From: Escallonia rubra
Taxonomy: Eukaryota; Streptophyta; Magnoliopsida; Escalloniales; Escalloniaceae
Reading direction: 5' to 3'
Assembly: GCA_033065855.1 (NCBI GenBank)
Contig: JAVXUO010001249.1
Coordinates: forward strand, 62,001 to 126,000
Length of the DNA: 64,000 nucleotides
The notes under the pieces are model-generated. The model was not told where the DNA came from, ran no database searches, and saw only the letters and a program-made list of their open reading frames with translations. Position numbers and translations under genes: made by a program. Shown piece after piece: positions 56,584-64,000 of this stretch. Within the stretch, counting starts at the first letter, position 1; each line of letters begins with the position of its first letter.

Positions 56584-57411
56584 ATTGCCGCCACAAATCC
56601 ATCCGTACCACCACCAACTACCAAAATGTACGATAAAGTTAGAACCGACATTGGATGCATTATTAGAGTTGGACACCCAACATTGGGTTGCCTTCCTATA
56701 TGGAAGGTCACCGGTTTCCGACAACAGAATATGTTGCATTCTGTGTCCTTCCATCGGAGCTCATATAATACAATGATAGGAATAACCTCAAAGCTTCCAT
56801 TCGAGGCTTATTCAACATCAACAGGATACACGATTCATCCCAAAATATCTGGTTTCCTCATCTACGACCAGACCTTCCACAGCTGGTTTAATCTTACTAC
56901 TCCTAAAATCACTCTTGGCAAGATCCGAGACTAGTTACCCGAAAATCAATCAACTATCCAATCATTCATGAATCAAGATCAAAGTCTTCTTTATATATGT
57001 AATTCTTTTCCATCGCATGAAGGAAATGAGGCACTTACAGAAATATTATCACAAGAATCACGTTAAAGAAATGATAAGAAGAATATAGCTAACCTTGGAT
57101 TCGGGATAAGAAGGAAGAAGGAGGTGGCGGCCGACGGTTGAGCCGTGGAGGTGCTTTCTCTGGTTTGTGGCCATGGGTGGGGACCAAAGATAGTGCGGGG
57201 GAGAGAGAGAAGAATGAGGCAACGGCTGCCGGCTGTGGAGCCGTCGACAAAGTCACAAAGACAGAGAGATAAGGTAGCGGCGACGGGGGTGGTAATGGGA
57301 AAGTCGACAGAGGCAGACAGTGAAAAAGAAGTTAGAATCTAGTGTTTCTTGAGACAAACTAATATATACTATAGGATGGACGGCTAGGATTGCATGATGC
57401 ATAAGGTAAAT
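56584..57411. other. No gene recognised
   Basis: The CA-rich host sequence resumes after the LTR (ccaccacaaatccatccg). Open frames at 56,626-56,934 and 57,145-57,342 have no recognisable similarity. GGCGGCGACGG-type DNA at 57,120-57,300 looks compositional. Confidence 0.45.
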
Positions 57412-57610
57412 ATACTGGGGTGGGTACGGGTCGCGGGGCCGGGTCGGATACCGGGCACGGGTTGGGCAGAATACTATACCTGACCCTAACCCCGTTGCGG
57501 ATTTTGAAAAAAAAATACCATACCCGTCCTGTGACCCCGTTCAAAGTCAAAATAACCTGTTTCTATCGGATCGGAAGGGTGCCGGTTGCGGATTTTTTTG
57601 CCATCCCTAT
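57412..57610. mobile_element. hAT-like element end fragment
   Basis: ggtacgggtcgcggggccgg subterminal DNA and a terminal ttgccatcccta at about 57,599 resemble the right end of the 25,738-26,952 element (cggggcgggg … ttgccatcctta). The opposite end was not found. Confidence 0.5.
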
Positions 57611-58403
57611 TATCTTGAAAGATTTTTCATTAAGTTTACCTTTTAAAGGTCTTTAATTGCAATATAGGGAAAAAAATTTGGTCAATGTGCAATTAGAGAT
57701 AACATGATGTTGTGATGGTTGTTAGTGGTGGTCTTAGACTCGAAGGAGAAAGACCAATATAAGAGGGTTTGGGGTTGGGTTAAGTAAAAAAGAAAGTAAA
57801 GGAAGTGGCATGTGAAAAGAAAATTTAAGGCAAATAAAAGGGTAAACGAGTCATTTTCTAAATCCTTACCTCCATTTGTACCATTCAGTCCAAAGACATT
57901 GATATTTTCGATAGACATAGATGATACTACCCACAAACCTCAAGGGGTGTACGAATATGCCCTTATTTCTATTGAATTCGCACTTTTTTCCACTATAAAA
58001 TTCGAAAGTATCACTAATGTCTCTTTTAATAACAAAACAATATTGAACATACCTAAAAAGAGTGTGAATTTAGGTCAATTCTTTATTTACTCCTCATTTA
58101 AATGTGAACATAAACTTGAAATGAGAGCGAAATGCATCGAAAATTTTGAATGATATTCGATTATGGTGATTGATGAGCACACATTATAAACAACGTTAAG
58201 GAAATTAACGATCCTTGTCATGGCTCGTTTAACATGAGTCTGGATCCTTTATGGTCCATGTAATTTTTGTTTTGATTCAAGAGAAAAAGTATGAATCAAA
58301 CTAATGTCACCTAAAATGTTAATGCTGCCTACACCAATAACTAAATAAATAAATAAATTAAAATAAAATGTGAATGCTTTTTACTCATTTTCACTCATAT
58401 ACA
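57611..58403. other. No gene; dispersed repeat shared with 27.4-27.7 kb
   Basis: gagtcattttctaaatcctt at 57,849 and preceding ggcatgtgaaaagaaaa match 27,580-27,650 (ggcatgtgaaaggaaaa, gagtcattttataaaatc) in the same order. Otherwise AT-rich. Confidence 0.5.
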
Positions 58404-59482
58404 ACTAGTTTTGATCACGTGGGTTGCACATGGGAGCAATTATAATCAATAAATTACGTAAATAAAATAATAAAAGTACGATTCTAAAGTTTTTGACAAA
58501 GAATGGAACATAAAGTGATAAAACTCATATAATGGTCATCTAAAATAAACATCTAACATTAAAACTTAACGGAAAAACTAATTGAAAATTATAAAACATT
58601 GGTGGAAAATCTTCCATCTTATTATATATAGTACAATTCAACAAAATCTAACATCGAGAAAGTGACAATTTAATTGAAGAACTATGAACATCGCAAACAA
58701 ATTTATCGACAAAAAATATCGGCACAATAAATGAATAAAAACGTGGAAATGGTCATTTGAGTCGCAAAATGAGCATTGATATCCCAAGTGAACAAAATAT
58801 GACGACTAGATGAAATAAGAAAAAAAAAGCAATAAAAGAGATAAGTGATTTGTGATGAAGAGAAAGACTCATCATAGAGATAATTGTCAAATTTTAAGTT
58901 TTATAAAATGAGATTATCTCAAGAGAGGCTATTGTCAACTTATTATCATTTTGTGAGAGATGTTTTTGAAACTTAAGTAGGATTAGTAGGTTTAATTTTT
59001 TTGAAAATCTATTCTACAAATTTAGAATTTATAAAAGGTGATTTTCGGGAGGAAAATGTCAACTTAGTATTTTAGGCAAATAATTCATCTTCATCGTTAG
59101 GATGGACAAAAAGACTGAAGATGATAGAATCTGAGCTAGCTTGGTAGCACAAGAAGTTCGAGAGTACAACCAAGCAGAACTGCATGACGAAAATAATCAA
59201 AGTACAGATGAAGATCCTGTTCACTTCAACCATGCAAAAAAGAAGCTCAAATTTGATGAAGACTAAAGAGAGATTATATAGTATTGTTAACTAATTTATA
59301 TAAAACTTAAACTGCGTTTTCTCATTTTAGATTTTTCGTGTTAAAATATGAAGTTTAGATATTTGGAATTGTTTCTTTGACTTTCTCCATTTACTTTTTT
59401 TCTTCTCGGCAACAACATAATACATTATGATATTGAAAATACTTTTGACCACATTCATGTGCAACGCACGTGCTCCATACTA

Positions 59483-59484
<2 letters not shown>
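58404..59484. mobile_element. Unclassified TIR element (CACGTGxGTTGCAC ends)
   Basis: The left end actagttttgatcacgtg, then ggttgcacatg, is mirrored by the right end catgtgcaacgcacgtgctc, then catactagt at 59,457-59,483, about 29 bp with a few mismatches. There is no transposase. A (TA)n tract follows directly. A second copy of the right end occurs at about 60,582-60,606. Confidence 0.55.

Positions 59485-59517
<33 letters not shown>
59484..59517. repeat. (TA)n microsatellite
   Basis: About 17 TA units directly after the tgcaacgcacgtgctc element end. Confidence 0.95.
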
Positions 59518-59518
<1 letters not shown>

Positions 59519-60581
59519 TAAAAATGTTTTTTAAAACTACGATTTCTACTTAAAGTCGTGATTCTAAACCACGTTTTCTACTTAAAATCGTGTATGTGTT
59601 TGTCTGATTTGGAAAGGGAGATGGGAGAGGGTATTTTGGGTAAACAAAAGATGAAGTTTTGAAAAAGTCCATTTTTTTAAGCCCCCATTGTTCAGAAATT
59701 TTCAATAGATTACAAAAAAAAACCACCTTTCAGTAATTTTTAACCCCAAAACCCATTTTTTTGTAATTTTCCCTATATATAAAAGTATAAATATTGTAAA
59801 TCAATTTTGGACGATTATGTCCTCTGTTAATTATATCAATAACACTTTTACCTTCCATTTATGACTCCTATTAAATTTGATTGAAATTAAATGAGCATTG
59901 GATAATGAATCCAACATTGTGAAATGAAAAATTAGATGAGAAAGAAAAACAAAACAAATAAATTCCTTTATTACTGCCTTTTAATTTGATTGAAATGAAA
60001 TAAATATTGGATAATGAATTGGGCAATGAGAACTGTGATTATTTTTCCTTACATTTTTAAGTTAGCAAACAATTAACCAATTGACAAATTGAAAAACAAA
60101 AATAAAACAAAGAAATTGAAATAAGTGAAATATAAGTTAAGAAACAAAAGGCTGTTGAAAAAACAAAAGCAGAAATAAAAAAAAAGTTAAATATTCGTCA
60201 AAAAAGGGAAAAAAAATAAGGCTTAATTATGGCGCTAATTTGAACTGAAAATCTATTCAAATACGCATATAGTCTTGACAATTACAAATCTTAAGTGTAT
60301 ACCGTAAATCAACTTAACTAAATACAAAAAATAAAGACGTAAATTTATTCTTTTAATTCATCTATTTACTTTCTTTTTAACGGTACAATTAAACATTTCT
60401 TCAATCCATAAGTTTACGAAGAAGATTTTGAAATATTGAGTGGATTACGATTGTGAACATCAAATATACATTTATTCTAAAATAAGTCACAAAATAAATA
60501 TGAATATAATTGAATTATATTATTTTGATCCAAAAAAATAATAATGATATCAATTCAAAAATTACTCCCGACCACGTCCTC
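59518..60581. other. AT-rich spacer, no gene
   Basis: Very AT-rich. ctacttaaagtcgtgattct and ctacttaaaatcgtg, and two copies of attggataatgaat (about 59,897 and 60,008), are local repeats. No coding signal. Confidence 0.55.
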
Positions 60582-60605
60582 GTGCAACGCACGTGCTCAA
60601 TACTA

Positions 60606-60646
<41 letters not shown>

Positions 60647-60663
60647 GATTTAGATTTAGATTA
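60582..60663. repeat. Second element end, (TA)n and hexamer repeat before the PPR gene
   Basis: cgtgcaacgcacgtgctcaa, then tactag, matches the end at 59,460. It is followed by (TA)n at 60,607-60,643 and a short (TTTAGA)n at 60,643-60,663. The tract lies within 100 bases of the PPR start codon and must form part of its leader or core promoter. Confidence 0.85.
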
Positions 60664-60754
60664 AGAACAATTTTACATGAAGTCTGAAGCTTATGTGAAT
60701 AGTGCAAATTTAATTCGTTCAGGCTTCCCCCTTTTTCTTCCTTCTCCTCCTTTT

Positions 60755-62527
60755 ATGGCAAAGTTAATTTGTGTAAGAAACGAAACCCAACTGGTAAAAT
60801 CCGTATATGCAATTGCCGTAAAGGGTCACTGGGACAAGCTTCTAAAGCCGAAAATCGGGTATACCGTCACTTCAACAACCATCACTCAGGTACTACTTCA
60901 CCTCTCACTCTACAACCCTTCAATATCGTGTTCATTCTTCAAGTGGGTCGGGTCAATCCAAAATTACAAGCACTCTCTACAGTCTTTGTGGACCATGATT
61001 CACATCCTCACAAAACAAGGCCACTTCAAAGCTGCGCAGAACATGCTTGAGAAAATTGCTCTGAGAGACTTTTTATCTTCACATTCTGTTTTGAGTGCAC
61101 TTGTAAGTACCCATGATGACCCCGATGTGAATGCGCACGTTTTGAGCTGGTTATTGATAATTTATGGGAATTTGAAGATGACCCAAGACGCAATTCAGGT
61201 GTTTGAGCACATGAGGGCTAAAGGCTTTAGGCCTCATTTGCATGCTTGCACTGTGCTTTTGAATTCATTGGTCAAGGAAAGGTTGACCGATATGGCCTGG
61301 AAAGTGTACAAGAGTATGATTAAAGCTGGGGTTGATCCGAATATTTACGTGTTTAATGTTTTAATTCATGCTTGTTGCAAGTCTGGAGATGTAGAGAAGG
61401 CTGAAGAACTGTTGGGGGAGATGGAACTGAAAGGGATTTTTCCAGATCTTTTCACTTATAATACATTGATATCGCTGTACTGCAAGAAGGGTATGCATTA
61501 TGAAGCTTTGTGTGTTCAGGATAGGATGGAAAGAGGAGGAGTGTGTCCTGATATTGTAACGTTTAATTCTTTGATATATGGGTATTGCAAAGAAGGTAGA
61601 ATGAGAGAAGCTTTGAGGTTTTTTAAGGAAATTAAGGGTGCGATTCCAAATCATGTGACGTACACTACTCTGATTGATGGGTATTGCAGAGTGAATGAAC
61701 TTGATGAAGCTTTACGGTTGCGTGAGGAAATGGAGCGTAAAGGGCTATTTCCTGGGGTTGTTACTTATAATTCAATACTCCGAAAGTTGTGTGAAGAAGG
61801 TAGGTTAAAGGATGCAAATAAGCTGTTGAATCAGATGGGTGAGAAGAAAATTGATCCTGACAATATTACATGTAACACTTTGATCAATGCTTACTGCAAA
61901 ATAGGAGATATGAGGTCTGGATTGAAAGTCAGAAGTAAGATGTTGGATGCTGGATTGAAACCTGACCAGTTTACTTACAAGGCGTTGATTCATGGGTTCT
62001 GCAAGGCAAGGGAGATGGAGAGTGCAAAAGAACTTTTGTTTGACATGCTTGATGCAGGATGTTGTCCGTCTTATTGCACATATTCGTGGATTGTGGATGG
62101 TTACTGCGGCCAAGGCAATGAAGAAGCGGTGCTGAAATTGCCAGACGAATTTGTGCAGAGGGGTCTTTGCGTCGATATCTCAGTGTACAGAGCTCTAATA
62201 CGGAGGTTCTCTAGAAGAGAAAAGGTTGATTACGCTCAAAGAATATTCGTTACTATGCAAGGGAGGGGAATATCAGGAGATTGTGTAGTATACACTAGTC
62301 TCGCATATGCTTACCTGAAAGCAGGAAAGGAAGCTGCTGCTTCAGATTTGTTAGATGAGATGTATCACAGGAGATTGATGATAACTATCAAGATATACAG
62401 AAGTTTCAACGCTTCTTATGCTGGTGACAACAACATTTTGGCTATCTTTTGGGATCTTGCCTCGGTGAAAGGCCTATTTTCAAAAACTATGTTCAAGCAT
62501 ATTCAGCGATTGAAAGTAAACGCTTAA
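60755..62527 (+). CDS. P-class pentatricopeptide repeat (PPR) protein, 590 aa
   Basis: An intronless ORF with about 11-12 PPR motifs of 35 residues from about residue 130: FNVLIHACCKSGDVEKAEEL, YNTLISLYCKKGMHYEALCV, YTTLIDGYCRVNELDEALRL, CNTLINAYCKIGDMRSGLKV and more. Such proteins bind organelle RNA, one repeat per base, and act in processing, stability or translation. There is no E, DYW or SMR tail, so it is P-class. The frame is open from 60,677, but the ATG at 60,755 (MAKLICVRNETQLVKSV) matches the usual start of the At5g38730-like family (about 596 aa, from memory) and is preferred. Targeting is not clear; a mitochondrial presequence is plausible. A (TA)n tract lies just upstream. Confidence 0.93.
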   Translation: MAKLICVRNETQLVKSVYAIAVKGHWDKLLKPKIGYTVTSTTITQVLLHLSLYNPSISCSFFKWVGSIQNYKHSLQSLWTMIHILTKQGHFKAAQNMLEKIALRDFLSSHSVLSALVSTHDDPDVNAHVLSWLLIIYGNLKMTQDAIQVFEHMRAKGFRPHLHACTVLLNSLVKERLTDMAWKVYKSMIKAGVDPNIYVFNVLIHACCKSGDVEKAEELLGEMELKGIFPDLFTYNTLISLYCKKGMHYEALCVQDRMERGGVCPDIVTFNSLIYGYCKEGRMREALRFFKEIKGAIPNHVTYTTLIDGYCRVNELDEALRLREEMERKGLFPGVVTYNSILRKLCEEGRLKDANKLLNQMGEKKIDPDNITCNTLINAYCKIGDMRSGLKVRSKMLDAGLKPDQFTYKALIHGFCKAREMESAKELLFDMLDAGCCPSYCTYSWIVDGYCGQGNEEAVLKLPDEFVQRGLCVDISVYRALIRRFSRREKVDYAQRIFVTMQGRGISGDCVVYTSLAYAYLKAGKEAAASDLLDEMYHRRLMITIKIYRSFNASYAGDNNILAIFWDLASVKGLFSKTMFKHIQRLKVNA

Positions 62528-64000
62528 AGGAAAGTTGCTGATACCTCAAAGCTGGAGGCTTAATTTGATTCAACTCTGTTAAGAGGGGTGGTATCATATA
62601 CTTAACCTGTTATCAAACTCTGGGTCGTCTGTTGATTGCGTGAGCTTTTGCTGACATGGACTAATATACCCCAAAAATGGTGCTACCAAATGATATAGTT
62701 GACAAAACATCAACACGTATGGTAACCCAGAACCTTGTGCCGTACCAGATTCCGTTACTCAAACTGGTGTCATTGGTTTCACAATTGGTGGTTTGATCTC
62801 ACTGTCATCTATTAATGACAGGCATGAGGGGTTCACATGTAATGTTGTGAAAGTAACTCTCTAATTGATTGATCGAGGAACCATCTAGCTAGGGCTTTGT
62901 TCCTTAATCCTGAAGCCTGGGTGCTTACAATCTCTCTTCTCAGAAAGCAGGTTAGTATTAAAAAATCTCATTTTCTGTCTCAAACGTTCTGCTAATTGCA
63001 ATCAATTTCTATCGAATCGATCTTTACCCATTTTCTAGCTAATCGTCAAGGTCCTTCATTAGTCCTTTCCAAACCGTGTGAGCCAGATTGTTATAGGTAA
63101 TTACCCTGTGACATATATCCAGCTACTAGGTCGTTAGAACTTTTAACACTGCAAGTGTGCGTGTAATTAGTGGAGACTGATCATAGTAGTCCTAAAAGTA
63201 TCTCTGATGAGATGTGAGCATCCACCCTCTTTCTGATGCAGGCCCGAAACTCACACAAATATAGAGGCGTTTGGAGTTAATTTTTCGTTCTTTGACATTT
63301 GGGTGAACTCACTGCAGGGTTTAAAAGCCTTAAAGCACTGGTTTGTTGGAGGCACACATGAACCATGTTAAGGCAAGCTTTAAAGAAAGGTTTTGCTTGG
63401 GGTGATTAAAAACCCTGGGGGAAGATAACCTCTACATTTTATTATGAGAACAGCGAGTTCTAGTAACACTGCTACTTTTGGTGTTAATTGAACCTGTCTC
63501 AGACCAGCTTTGCATGTTTGTACCTCTGTACAAAACCATAAACTACATTGAAACTCTCTGAGCATACTTCAGGACAAGAAGGTTAAATACCTTAATTACA
63601 GTTATCTACAACTCTCCAATCTACTGAAACCTTAATTTCTGTTGCAAAATTTTCTGATTAGCCACACCTATCTCCTTTTTAATGAAGTTAGATGCAATCA
63701 AAACTCCAGAAAACAACCAGAATCTACTGATTTCACGAGTAAATCTGTGTTTGTTTCATCTTATCATCTCCAAACAGAAAGTGTTATCTTCATAAAACCT
63801 GAAAAAGAATAGTTATTTGGGAAACATGTTTGTCGATTGAATTCAGTATTAGTCCATGAATTAAAAGTCTTTCATTGATGAAACAAGATATAACAGCTTC
63901 TTAATTTTCAGTTTTTGCCATCTACTCAATCCAGTTCCTCTATAGCGTGCATCATCCCAGAGAAAAGGTTCCGCATGGAAGTTGAAACATGTAATTACTC
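62528..64000. other. PPR 3' region; no further gene recognised
   Basis: Probable 3' untranslated region then spacer. There are weak splice-like signals (aaagcag|gttag at about 62,950) but no recognisable coding exon on either strand to the end of the window. Confidence 0.5.

Noticed and set aside
60643..60663. Telomere-like TTTAGA repeats
   Set aside because: Plant telomeric repeat is TTTAGGG; only three hexamers occur, adjoining a (TA)n tract.
60677..60754. Longer PPR start at 60,677
   Set aside because: The added 26 residues lie next to the (TA)n/TTTAGA tract, and family proteins begin near the ATG at 60,755.
61361..62113. Minus-strand ORFs inside the PPR gene
   Set aside because: Antisense shadows of the repeated PPR coding sequence.

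Overview
The window is nuclear DNA from a flowering plant, very probably a eudicot. The genes have many short GT-AG introns and AT-rich non-coding DNA. Plant-only families are present: a FTSHI3-type plastid AAA protein, an AdoMetDC gene with the plant uORF pair, and a P-class PPR protein. Plant transposons (hAT, Stowaway, PIF/Harbinger, LTR) fill much of the remainder. No rRNA, tRNA or CRISPR array was seen. The species cannot be named from this sequence.

Layout. 1-9,351: a tandem satellite of about 18.5 units of 503-504 bp, continuing past the left edge. Most units carry a long minus-strand ORF, and the array is arranged partly in five-unit higher-order repeats. 9,352-10,454: a 1.1-kb flank that recurs, with one satellite unit, at 32,653-34,256. 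12.2-13.6 kb: a decayed Hsp70 gene split by a Stowaway MITE. 15-18 kb: local duplications of the FTSHI3 3' end and a RabGAP fragment. 17.7-20.5 kb: a FTSHI3-like gene (minus). 22.0-25.7 kb: a nearly intact hAT transposon, with a second hAT-like element beside it up to 26.95 kb. 27-37 kb: gene-poor, with MITE-like elements, strong hairpins, a Harbinger remnant and an LRR receptor kinase remnant whose exon is duplicated around the dispersed satellite copy.

The gene-bearing right part holds a TBC RabGAP gene (plus, 37.7-43.1 kb), S-adenosylmethionine decarboxylase with its tiny and small uORFs (plus, 46.6-47.9 kb), an RRP7-like ribosome-biogenesis gene (minus, 48.8-53.9 kb), a solo LTR with a 5-bp target duplication (54.4-56.6 kb), further repeats, and a P-class PPR gene (plus, 60.8-62.5 kb).

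The intact genes are housekeeping genes and do not form a shared pathway. From memory, FTSHI3, RabGAP and AdoMetDC are consecutive Arabidopsis loci (At3g02450, At3g02460, At3g02470), and the RRP7-like and PPR genes resemble neighbours At5g38720 and At5g38730. The window may therefore keep an ancestral order now divided between two Arabidopsis segments. The least explained feature is the ORF-bearing satellite and its dispersed copy inside a duplicated receptor-kinase exon.
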